9,001 nt of DNA, from contig JAUYBT010000146.1 of assembly GCA_030692905.1 (NCBI GenBank), positions 1 through 9,001 of the forward strand. The letters are read 5' to 3'. Shown piece by piece: positions 1 through 6,390 of the stretch (positions within the stretch are counted from its first letter, which is position 1; every line of letters starts with the position of its first letter). The notes beneath the pieces were generated by a model. The model saw only the letters and a program-made list of their open reading frames with translations, ran no database searches and was not told the DNA's origin. The position numbers and the translations under genes were made by a program. The stretch comes from Bacteroidales bacterium. GTDB taxonomy: Bacteria; Bacteroidota; Bacteroidia; Bacteroidales; VadinHA17.

Positions 1-9
1 ATTTCCACA

Positions 10-2040
10 TTATTTCTTATAATCCAAATCCACCACAATTCCTCCCCTGAACCATGCTCCGGGTTGGATGATACCTCCAAAATCGAAATAGTGGGCATTA
101 AAAATATTGGATGCTTCCGTAAACAAAGTATAATGTTTATCTTTCCAATATAACTTTGCATCGGTTAACCAGAATGACTTATAAGACACTACCTGTCCTT
201 TAACATCCTGATAAACACTATTGCGGTCATGATAGGTTAACCGACAGGAGATATTTAGTTTCCATGCAATCCTGACATCAATACTTGAAGTAATCTGGTG
301 CATCAGATAGTCGAGCGCGTATTTTGAGAGCATATTGTTTCGATTCGAATCGGCTTGCAAAAAAGCATAGGATATCCTGATAGCCTGGATTCTTTCAAAT
401 GTACTTTCTTTCGGAGGTGATAATGTCAATGAGCATTCCATCCCGGTAAAATTTATTTGTGTATGATTCATACTTCGCCAGATGATACTATCCGGTGAAG
501 GATTTTTTACCCAGTCAATCATGTTGTAGCCCCAACGCCGGAATGCACTGATATAGCCTTTGAGAAATGAATTATTGTATTTCATTCCTCCTTCAAGTGT
601 AATGGCTTCTTCGGGCTTTAAACCGGGATTGCCTTGTTGGGTGGGGCTTTTATAAAACATATCGGTAAATGTGGGCATACGCAACGTTTTATTACCAGAC
701 GAAAATAATTTGAAATGGTCATTCAACCTGTAACTCACATCAATACCGGGATAGATTCTGATTCCTGAGAGATCTGAGTTATGATGAGCCATGGCGCCTG
801 CAGTAACCGTGAGCATTTTCCACGAAACAGAATGTTCGGCATATATACTGGTGTTCATCCGGTTGTAATATTTTGTATAAAAAACGCTGTCGAAACCGGC
901 TACTTCGATTGGTACATTCAGTGTATTCCCTAACACATTGCTTACAATATGTTCGTTGCGGAAATCAATACCCAGACTGGTTTTTCCTAAACGATGTGTT
1001 GTCCAGACATTCAGGTTCAGTCCTGCTGTATTGGTTTGATGGTGATTAAAAGGCATCGTATCGCGGCGCAGTTCGAACCGGTCGCGATGGCGGCGCAGGT
1101 AAAAGGTTGGTGCGAATTTTATTACAGTCTTACTTTGGTATTTCAAACTCACAAATTCTGTCTTTGTTGCTTCGAACTGATTTGGATATTTTAATGAATA
1201 GAAACTATTGGCTCCGAAATTTTTTTTATTGTACCCTGTTTGAAAGTCAAATGCACCGGCTTTGGATGCGTACCCGGCCTGGTAAAATATATTTGTGCCC
1301 GAAAAATCGGTATTTTTAATATAACCGTCAGACGACATCCGGTTGAGAGTGATAAAATGTTTGAAATTACCTGTGTTATTTGAAATATTGACTCCTGCTT
1401 TATACAACCCGTATTGTCCGAACATTCCTGATGAGATGATATGGTTGGATTTGTTGTTACCTGTGATAATATTAATGGCCCCGTTGAATGCATTTGGCCC
1501 AAATGATTTAGCCGCAGGACCTTGCAGAACTTCAATACGTTCAATGCTTTCAATGTCTACCGGCAGGTTCAGATTGTGGTGTCCGGTTTGCGGGTCAGTG
1601 ATGTTGACACCATTCAGGAGGATTAAAGTCTGATCGAAGGTTCCACCGCGGATGCTAATGTCGGCTTGAGCTCCAAGTGGTCCACGCTGGCGGATATCCA
1701 CTCCGGCAATGTATCGGAGGAGATCATTAAGGTTCTGAGCAGGCGCCCACTCAATTTCAGATTTAGTAATAACTGTAACGATACGTGCAGCTTGTTGTGC
1801 CTCAACAGGTGTACGGCCGGCTGTGATCACCACATCGTCAAGTTCATAACTTTTGATCTGCAGGCTGTCTTTACTTCCCTGTGCCTGTGTTCTTCCGGGT
1901 ATTGCTATAATGTTGTATATAATACATAATGTGCAAATTTTTATTATTTTATGAAGGCTGTTAAATACAGCAAAGTTTTTCCGGCTCCAACAGCGAAAAG
2001 TTGCCAAAGAATTACCTGTTCTCTTCTTTTGGTTCATCAT
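10..2040 (-). CDS. TonB-dependent outer-membrane receptor (BtuB/FepA-like plug and barrel)
   Basis: A 676-residue outer-membrane transporter that would import a scarce ligand (siderophore, cobalamin, metal chelate or similar) using TonB energy. A long basic N-terminus is followed by a hydrophobic stretch at about residues 31-47 and a likely signal-peptidase site after TQA/Q near residue 54. A TonB-box-like segment ELDDVVITAGR lies at 66-76. The plug follows to about residue 194, with the family motifs DISIRGG (127-133), LLNGV (141-145) and ERIEVLQGP (167-175). The rest has the alternating aromatic pattern of a 22-strand barrel. The start is the first of two adjacent ATGs; the roughly 30-residue n-region is longer than usual, but there is no later Met before the hydrophobic core. 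It is separated from the redox operon by 314 bp, so it is probably transcribed independently. The substrate cannot be told from sequence; no cobalamin-riboswitch B12 box was seen upstream. The family is secure, the ligand unknown. Confidence 0.93.
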   Translation of the reverse strand: MMNQKKRTGNSLATFRCWSRKNFAVFNSLHKIIKICTLCIIYNIIAIPGRTQAQGSKDSLQIKSYELDDVVITAGRTPVEAQQAARIVTVITKSEIEWAPAQNLNDLLRYIAGVDIRQRGPLGAQADISIRGGTFDQTLILLNGVNITDPQTGHHNLNLPVDIESIERIEVLQGPAAKSFGPNAFNGAINIITGNNKSNHIISSGMFGQYGLYKAGVNISNNTGNFKHFITLNRMSSDGYIKNTDFSGTNIFYQAGYASKAGAFDFQTGYNKKNFGANSFYSLKYPNQFEATKTEFVSLKYQSKTVIKFAPTFYLRRHRDRFELRRDTMPFNHHQTNTAGLNLNVWTTHRLGKTSLGIDFRNEHIVSNVLGNTLNVPIEVAGFDSVFYTKYYNRMNTSIYAEHSVSWKMLTVTAGAMAHHNSDLSGIRIYPGIDVSYRLNDHFKLFSSGNKTLRMPTFTDMFYKSPTQQGNPGLKPEEAITLEGGMKYNNSFLKGYISAFRRWGYNMIDWVKNPSPDSIIWRSMNHTQINFTGMECSLTLSPPKESTFERIQAIRISYAFLQADSNRNNMLSKYALDYLMHQITSSIDVRIAWKLNISCRLTYHDRNSVYQDVKGQVVSYKSFWLTDAKLYWKDKHYTLFTEASNIFNAHYFDFGGIIQPGAWFRGGIVVDLDYKK

Positions 2041-2065
2041 GAGTGATATGTTTATTACTCAAACC

Positions 2066-2078
2066 GGCTAATATAGCC
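2066..2078. repeat. Small hairpin upstream of the TonB receptor gene
   Basis: GGCTA at 2066-2070 and its exact complement TAGCC at 2074-2078 are separated by 3 bases. It sits about 26 bases before the receptor ATG and would fold in the mRNA leader or serve as a small operator. Short enough to be chance. Confidence 0.3.
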
Positions 2079-2088
2079 TATTATTATA

Positions 2089-2150
2089 AATCCTCCGTAA
2101 TATCCGCGGTAAATCGCTGTAAGCCTCAATCTGTAAGCAAAAGGAGGATT
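2089..2150. repeat. 8-bp inverted repeat enclosing a 14-bp-period tandem repeat
   Basis: AATCCTCC (2089-2096) and GGAGGATT (2143-2150) are perfect inverted repeats bounding 46 bp. Inside, CTGTAAGC occurs twice exactly 14 bp apart (2117-2124 and 2131-2138), each preceded by AAT(CG), and next to the palindrome CCGCGG (about 2104-2109). The element lies in the probable leader or promoter region of the TonB receptor gene. It may be an operator with two half-sites, a structured leader, or a degenerate copy of the short ATC-CGCG-TAA-type intergenic repeats that are common in this phylum. Confidence 0.45.
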
Positions 2151-2217
2151 CAAATGGCTAAAATATTAATATTTTTTTCAACATTGTATAAAAATAAAAA
2201 AATTATTGTGGATTATA

Positions 2218-2287
2218 AAAATTTAGCTCTTCCGGCAAACTCCGATCGAATGACGGCTTGTGGATTTTGCGGGATGTGCTAAATTTT
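2218..2287 (-). repeat. Long imperfect hairpin, possible operon terminator or dispersed repeat
   Basis: AAAATTTAGC (2218-2227) and GCTAAATTTT (2278-2287) form a perfect 10-bp outer stem. An inner stem pairs CCgGCAAA (2232-2239) with TTTGCgGG (2266-2273) with one mismatch. On the minus strand the 3' arm ends in a T run (TTTTT), so it could terminate the cytochrome operon. The GC-richer interior between AT-rich flanks also fits a small palindromic mobile repeat. Pairing was read by eye; no folding energy was computed. Confidence 0.45.
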
Positions 2288-2330
2288 GTAATGGGCTTTC
2301 CTAAAAGACTTGTCAACACTTCCGTCACGC

Positions 2331-2354
2331 TCAAAAATTCAAAACCTTTTTTGA
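2331..2354 (-). terminator. Weak AT-rich hairpin directly after the cytochrome c stop
   Basis: TCAAAAA (2331-2337) and TTTTTGA (2348-2354) are perfect 7-bp inverted repeats with a 10-base spacer, touching the stop codon of the cytochrome c gene. The stem is nearly all A/T, so it would be weak as an intrinsic terminator; it may protect the 3' end or be chance. Confidence 0.25.
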
Positions 2355-2762
2355 TTATTTTTTTGCTGCAGCAAAAGTCCTGAGGTAGTTTACCAGATTC
2401 CATCTGTCAATGTCATACGGCAGATCTTTTTTAGCATTTGGCATCTCATCTCCACCTTCTGTTATTTTATAAAAAATAGTACCATCCGTCTGAGATTGAA
2501 ATGTATCTTTAGTAAAATTTCCCACAACCGTCTTTAAATCGGGGGCTTTGGTTCCGTTACCAAGACCTTTTTTTCCATGGCAAGCCTCGCAGTTAACCAC
2601 GTATAAAGCTTTGCCCGCAGCAAGTGATTTAGTATCTGCTTTAACAGGATTGGGCATTTTTACATATTTGTCAGGGACTATCCATGGTGTAGTTTGCTGT
2701 ATCATTATAAGAGATGTTCCGGTAATACAAATCGTTAATAAACCTCTGATTATTAAAATCAT
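2355..2762 (-). CDS. Small class I c-type cytochrome, membrane-anchored or exported
   Basis: A 135-residue monohaem cytochrome c acting as a periplasmic electron carrier. Residues 2-20 form a hydrophobic signal peptide or uncleaved anchor with no clear cleavage site. The haem-attachment motif is CEACH (C58, C61, H62), followed by GKKGLGNG and KAPDL, as in class I cytochromes. Met107 in GGDEMPNAK is the likely second axial ligand, and the C-terminal helix DRWNLVNYLRTF (119-130) is the usual closing helix. It is the last gene of the run, 47 bp after the beta-barrel gene, with a purine-rich AAGGGG just before the ATG, one of the few SD-like sites here. Its place after an outer-membrane barrel suggests transfer between periplasmic haem proteins and the outer membrane or a terminal oxidase; that partner is inferred. 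The cytochrome assignment is secure. Confidence 0.93.
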   Translation of the reverse strand: MILIIRGLLTICITGTSLIMIQQTTPWIVPDKYVKMPNPVKADTKSLAAGKALYVVNCEACHGKKGLGNGTKAPDLKTVVGNFTKDTFQSQTDGTIFYKITEGGDEMPNAKKDLPYDIDRWNLVNYLRTFAAAKK

Positions 2763-2809
2763 TTTTCCCCTTTTTATATTAGCTTTATTAAATATGTAAG
2801 CTGATCAGA

Positions 2810-3727
2810 TCAATTAAAATTCCATCTCCTTGAAATGTTAAATCCTAATAGAAACTGTCCTTTTTGATAATCGTTTCGGTTATATAAATTAACGTATTGA
2901 GGTAAAATACTGCCACTGTTTCCTGCAAAAATCTGGAATGTGTGACTAATTGTAATCGTTTCTATACCAATGCAGATATTTGGATGTGGATTATTTGTTG
3001 TATGCTGCGTTAAGGCCTGATCGTAATCGGCAATGAGGTGAAACCTTTCAGTTAACTTATACCTTCCCAAAAACGATACAGCAAAGTGGTCGTTGTTCAT
3101 TTTTGGAAGGATATTCCCTTCTTTATCACGATAAGCTTCTACATTATTGAAATGAGACAGGCTGGGAGATACCTGAACCGATAATTTTTCAGATATTTTT
3201 CTTGCAATCATTAACAGATTGAAATAAGAGATCCGGTCTCCACCTGTAACAAAATTCCCTTTCTTTTCGCGGGCATCAATAGCAATATTCCCAAAATAAG
3301 AGATGCTCACAGGCCAGCCACCTGAATCCAATTGCTTTACAAGGGCATATTTAACGTTAAAATCCACAGTGTATCTTTCTTTGGTTACACCAAAACCAAT
3401 ATCCAGATTATTTATCGGTGTATAATTAAATCCTAACCTGATATTAGCTGGACCAAAAATTCCATAAAGGTCTTTCCGCCCGTTACTAACCTTACCGAAC
3501 CTGTGCTGAATTGCGACATTGAGAACTTTTTTACGTGATACCATTACAGTCTGATTGTCAACAATATATTGAGCTTCAAATGTATTTACAGGCCTCGGCT
3601 TGTTTATCGTTTCAGTTACCAGCGAGTCCTGCGCCATCAATCCGTTCCATGATATAAACCAAAATGTGAGCAGGAAAAAAATAGTCCCACGGAGAATAAA
3701 TAGATAATGATTATTTAGCTTATTCAT
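2810..3727 (-). CDS. Outer-membrane beta-barrel protein, DUF5777-like
   Basis: A 305-residue exported protein that looks like a Bacteroidota DUF5777-type beta-barrel; this family has no established function. Residues 11-30 are a signal peptide with probable cleavage after MA in LMAQDS (31-35). The mature part alternates polar and hydrophobic or aromatic residues in strand-sized blocks (for example GFNYTPINNLDIGFGV at 99-114 and HLIADYDQALT at 230-240) and ends in ISRRWNFN, close to the aromatic C-terminus recognised by the BAM machinery. I chose the ATG at 3727 because it directly precedes the signal peptide and lies 10 bp after the upstream stop; an in-frame ATG at 3811 would overlap the upstream gene by 74 bp and bury the signal peptide behind 28 non-signal residues. 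No haem motif is present. Lying between haem-protein genes, it may place or support an electron carrier at the outer membrane (inference). Confidence 0.8.
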   Translation of the reverse strand: MNKLNNHYLFILRGTIFFLLTFWFISWNGLMAQDSLVTETINKPRPVNTFEAQYIVDNQTVMVSRKKVLNVAIQHRFGKVSNGRKDLYGIFGPANIRLGFNYTPINNLDIGFGVTKERYTVDFNVKYALVKQLDSGGWPVSISYFGNIAIDAREKKGNFVTGGDRISYFNLLMIARKISEKLSVQVSPSLSHFNNVEAYRDKEGNILPKMNNDHFAVSFLGRYKLTERFHLIADYDQALTQHTTNNPHPNICIGIETITISHTFQIFAGNSGSILPQYVNLYNRNDYQKGQFLLGFNISRRWNFN

Positions 3728-3737
3728 AACTTTAAAT

Positions 3738-4139
3738 TTAATTGTTTTTAGCACTTTGTGTAATCCAGGTAAGTACCAATGCATTGATATTTGATGGATT
3801 ATTTGGTCCACTCAAAGGCATGGCAGGGGTTATTTTCCCGCTTAATCGCAGATAAAGCTTGCTGTTCTTTGGGTCAGCCAGGTTTATATATCCTCCATTC
3901 ACTAATGCGGTATATGCTTTAGATGCTGTTAAATCAGGGATAGTACCACCTGAACTGTGGCAACCACTGATACTGCATGTTTGGTTGAAAACCGGGATGA
4001 TATCACTGACAAAACTTATCTCATTGTTTACCAGAGAATCTGTTTCCGGATACAATGTGGTCACTTTATAACAACCTGTTATAATCAATATACTCATTGC
4101 AAAAAGAGTATACGCTATTGCTTTATTAATGTTTCTCAT
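3738..4139 (-). CDS. Small lipoprotein cytochrome with CX4CH haem motif
   Basis: A 133-residue exported lipoprotein. Residues 1-22 form a lipoprotein signal with lipobox ITGC, making Cys23 the lipidated N-terminus. ISFVSDIIPVFNQTC (41-55) resembles the helix before the haem site in the small Bacteroidota and Planctomycetes cytochrome-like domains. The attachment motif is CSISGCH (C55, C60, H61), that is CX4CH rather than CX2CH. Met107 in ITPAMPLSG is a plausible second ligand, and a short C-terminal helix (NALVLTWITQSA) follows. It lies 36 bp after the ethylbenzene-dehydrogenase-like gene and 10 bp before the beta-barrel gene, so the three are probably co-expressed. Its likely role is a membrane-tethered periplasmic or outer-membrane electron carrier. 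Covalent haem attachment is inferred from the motif; the widened spacing may need a suitable haem lyase. Confidence 0.8.
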   Translation of the reverse strand: MRNINKAIAYTLFAMSILIITGCYKVTTLYPETDSLVNNEISFVSDIIPVFNQTCSISGCHSSGGTIPDLTASKAYTALVNGGYINLADPKNSKLYLRLSGKITPAMPLSGPNNPSNINALVLTWITQSAKNN

Positions 4140-4143
4140 GTTC

Positions 4144-4165
4144 TTCTTTTAGATTATTAAAAGAA
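4144..4165. repeat. 8-bp hairpin in the gap between two lipoprotein genes
   Basis: TTCTTTTA (4144-4151) and TAAAAGAA (4158-4165) are perfect inverted repeats with a 6-base loop, ending 4 bp before the ATG of the CX4CH lipoprotein gene and within the 36-bp gap after the preceding stop. It may modulate translation or transcript processing. The AT-rich stem makes chance a fair alternative. Confidence 0.3.
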
Positions 4166-4175
4166 CAGCTACTTA

Positions 4176-5402
4176 CTATTTTTCAAATTTCAAGGTGAAT
4201 TTTGGATTGATTGCATGTGCAATAGTTGCATTATCAAATACCGCAATACCAAATACATAATTGCTTGTAATATCAAATTGAACATCGGAATTACCTGCTA
4301 TACCACTAGGAGTAGTTAAACTGCGGCTGTACTCAAGAATCCATCCGCTTCCGGTAAAAATTGCCATTGCCGATATGTCACCTCTGTCTCCCACAAATGG
4401 TGCAATATCACATACACTCGATATGCATTTGCTACCTGTTGATTCTCCATTGCGTTGAAACTGTACACCTGTATTTGGATCAATTGTTCCTCCGCTATAG
4501 GAAAGAATACCATTTACATCAACACTTGTAATTAATTTTGCTGTTCCAGATATCTGGTCACTTTTCAAAATCCAATAATAATTGGTACTACCCGGAACAA
4601 AATATTTCGGAACATTCATTGTTTGTCCTGGTTCTCCACCAGTTACCGGAAGTGTTTGAACATTATCTGAATATCCTCCTGATACTTTTGGATCACCATG
4701 TCTTCCGCCATCTTTTAGATCAAATTCAGTATTGTTTTGCAACTGATCATCAAATTGACTATTAGGTAGCCCGGTTCTAACTAATTTCCAATGCCACATA
4801 TCTAAGAATTCAGTTGAACTGCCTGTAAAATGCCTGCCGGTAGCTCCCCCGTGTGTAAGCGGATCTAATGATGTATGGCAAGTAGCATAACATCCTTTTG
4901 TATTAAAGTCAGTAACTGAATTATTAATATTCCAAAGCATTGCAAATTTATCTTCATAAAAAGCTTCTCTTATTTTTTTGCCGTTGGCATCAAAAGCGGG
5001 TTTATTGCTTTCTTCTTCCCATTTTTTTGCAACAGGATCAAAATACCAGGGCTCCCTGTTTAAACTTTTGTCGGCATCATTCCATTCAGCCAAATAGTAA
5101 ATTTCGCTGCCATCATACATGGATCGCAATGATACTGTTTTGGAATTCCCAACATATCCTTTAAAATAGTCATTCCCGGGATCGGGTACAGTAACTGTTG
5201 TTGTTAATTTCTGGCAGTTTGCCCAGGAGGCATCAATTGTTCCATCGAGTATAGGGCCAGTTGTTACTTTTAAGGAAACTAATTGATCGTCAGATGAAGA
5301 ATATTCATCAATTATTTGGTCTTGTTTAGTGCAATACAATAAACTTGAAACTGTTGCAATCATTATTGCAATTACAGCATACTTTTTTTGTAAATGTTTC
5401 AT
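4176..5402 (-). CDS. Ethylbenzene dehydrogenase-related haem-binding lipoprotein (CX3CH)
   Basis: A 408-residue exported lipoprotein carrying the haem-binding domain named after the gamma subunit of ethylbenzene dehydrogenase (EB_dh; type II DMSO reductase family gamma subunits). Lipobox-like LLYC puts lipid on Cys24. Family-like features are ILDGTIDASWANCQ (51-64), the strand SEIYYLAEWND (99-109), EDKFAMLWNIN (150-160), DMWHWKLVR (201-209) and the closing GWILEYSRSL (353-362). In known gamma subunits haem b is held by Met and Lys; Met155, Met202 and Lys206 are candidates here but need an alignment. A c-type-like motif GCYATCH (C171, C175, H176) has CX3CH spacing, and a second pair CISSVC (326-331) lacks a following His. 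The N-terminal Asp/Ser-rich linker suits a lipid-tethered periplasmic or outer-membrane protein. The catalytic Mo partner of true gamma subunits is absent, so it probably takes electrons directly from the FeS protein or other haem proteins (inference). Confidence 0.85.
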   Translation of the reverse strand: MKHLQKKYAVIAIMIATVSSLLYCTKQDQIIDEYSSSDDQLVSLKVTTGPILDGTIDASWANCQKLTTTVTVPDPGNDYFKGYVGNSKTVSLRSMYDGSEIYYLAEWNDADKSLNREPWYFDPVAKKWEEESNKPAFDANGKKIREAFYEDKFAMLWNINNSVTDFNTKGCYATCHTSLDPLTHGGATGRHFTGSSTEFLDMWHWKLVRTGLPNSQFDDQLQNNTEFDLKDGGRHGDPKVSGGYSDNVQTLPVTGGEPGQTMNVPKYFVPGSTNYYWILKSDQISGTAKLITSVDVNGILSYSGGTIDPNTGVQFQRNGESTGSKCISSVCDIAPFVGDRGDISAMAIFTGSGWILEYSRSLTTPSGIAGNSDVQFDITSNYVFGIAVFDNATIAHAINPKFTLKFEK

Positions 5403-5460
5403 AGTATTTATAATTTTTTTAAGGGTTAGAGAAAATTTGTTTTGATCTGCTTTTTAAAGT

Positions 5461-6372
5461 TTATTGATGATTTCGTTCCTTAACTGTACTTAACTGTTTT
5501 TCTTTACTGATTTTTCTAAGCTGGTAAAAAATGAAAAAATAAATGAACCACACCCCGCCAAAGAGTGTTGATATTGTAATGATGAGCGGCAGGGGAGCAT
5601 TAGGTTCCCAGAGCGCACGCGGAAATGGATCTTTGTCCACTGCAAGGGCAGTACCCCACGATTCAGTTGCTTTATTTTCCACATTCCCGAATTGTTCGTT
5701 GTCCTCCATCCTTGCCACTACAGTGATAACGCCCGTCGTATCGCCCGGAATGTTTTTTGGAAAGGCAAAAGATGCTTCGCCTTTTTCGTCCGTGCTAATG
5801 GTGTTATCCTCTACTGCCGGCATTATACCAAACAGTCGCTGCACATAAAACTTCACCTCTGCACCTTCCACCGGTATTTCTTTTCCGTCTTTACCGATTT
5901 TCGTTACTTGGGCAGTAACGAGCCGGGCAGTGTCGTGCGGATTCAGGTTGAGGATAAGGTTGGCATCTTTGTAATGCATCTGCTCTTCTACATCTTCATA
6001 CAAGTTGTCATTTTCAATTTTAGCCACGATGGTGAAAGAGAGGCCTTCATCTAGTGGCAAATCTTTCTGAAGCACGATGACGGCCTGACCTTTATTATCT
6101 GTATTTGCGCTTTTAAGTAACTGCTGCTCCGAATCATGGATGACATAAAAATTAACCAGCGCATTTTTTGCAGGAACAAACTTTCCATCATTATTTTTTG
6201 CTTTTATTACAGCAACCGCTGTTTTGCTCATATCGGCTTTTTTGTAATACGATAATTCGATGGCGGCTTCACTCTTTCCCGGTGCCTGTGATTGGTCCTG
6301 CGCAGTTGCGATGCCACAGAACAAACCTGTAATGGCTATTGCAAGAGATATTCCTTTGATTATGCTATTCAT
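5461..6372 (-). CDS. Exported protein with two Ig-like repeats and C-terminal membrane anchor
   Basis: A 303-residue protein of no recognised function. A Sec signal peptide (1-24, cleavage after ATA/Q) leads to two similar beta-sandwich repeats at about 37-128 and 138-235. Each contains a (V/P)-x-(K/E)-x-A-x-V-x-FYV core (VNFYV at 73-77, VKFYV at 173-177), then T-D-x-KG-x-A (TDNKGQA 91-97, TDEKGEA 194-200) and a TIVAKIE or TVVARME strand, a Big_1/transthyretin-like pattern. A linker rich in Pro and Trp is followed by one membrane helix at about 260-284 and a basic cytoplasmic tail (RKISKEKQ), giving a type I topology with most of the protein in the periplasm. It starts 18 bp after the NrfD-like gene and sits where ACIII operons have actD, but it is unrelated. 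It is probably an accessory or assembly subunit of the membrane redox module (inference). No cofactor motif is present. Confidence 0.8.
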   Translation of the reverse strand: MNSIIKGISLAIAITGLFCGIATAQDQSQAPGKSEAAIELSYYKKADMSKTAVAVIKAKNNDGKFVPAKNALVNFYVIHDSEQQLLKSANTDNKGQAVIVLQKDLPLDEGLSFTIVAKIENDNLYEDVEEQMHYKDANLILNLNPHDTARLVTAQVTKIGKDGKEIPVEGAEVKFYVQRLFGIMPAVEDNTISTDEKGEASFAFPKNIPGDTTGVITVVARMEDNEQFGNVENKATESWGTALAVDKDPFPRALWEPNAPLPLIITISTLFGGVWFIYFFIFYQLRKISKEKQLSTVKERNHQ

Positions 6373-6390
6373 CTTAATAATTTATTCGAT

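Larger units (their letters stand above)
2041..2354. other. 314-bp intergenic region with repeats, no convincing gene
   Basis: This stretch separates the last cytochrome gene from the TonB receptor gene. Reading on the minus strand it holds, in order, an AT-rich inverted repeat just after the cytochrome stop (2331-2354), a long imperfect hairpin (2218-2287), an A/T-rich tract including the palindrome AATATTAATATT (about 2161-2175), an 8-bp inverted repeat enclosing a tandem repeat (2089-2150), and a small hairpin (2066-2078) about 25 bp before the receptor start. A 66-codon open frame on the minus strand (2203-2403) overlaps the cytochrome gene end and resembles no protein I know. The receptor promoter presumably lies here, but I found no clean TAnnTTTG box. 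Confidence 0.6.

Noticed and set aside
2043..2282. 79-residue plus-strand open frame
   Set aside because: It runs through the inverted repeats, has biased low-complexity content and no family resemblance, and is opposite to all real genes here.
2041..2354. Cobalamin riboswitch upstream of the TonB receptor
   Set aside because: I looked on the coding strand for a B12 box (GCCACTG-like) and the surrounding architecture and found none; the structures present are simple inverted repeats.
2203..2403. 66-residue minus-strand open frame as a gene
   Set aside because: It overlaps the end of the cytochrome gene, has no start signal and no recognisable domain; it is better treated as part of the intergenic element.
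3728..3811. Longer beta-barrel protein starting at 3811
   Set aside because: The extra 28 residues are not signal-like, would overlap the preceding gene and would hide a good signal peptide; the ATG at 3727 fits better.
5692..6054. 120-residue plus-strand open frame inside the Ig-protein gene, and similar long frames at 1191-1553 and 6497-6826
   Set aside because: They are antisense or alternate-frame readings of well-supported genes with no domain or plausible start.
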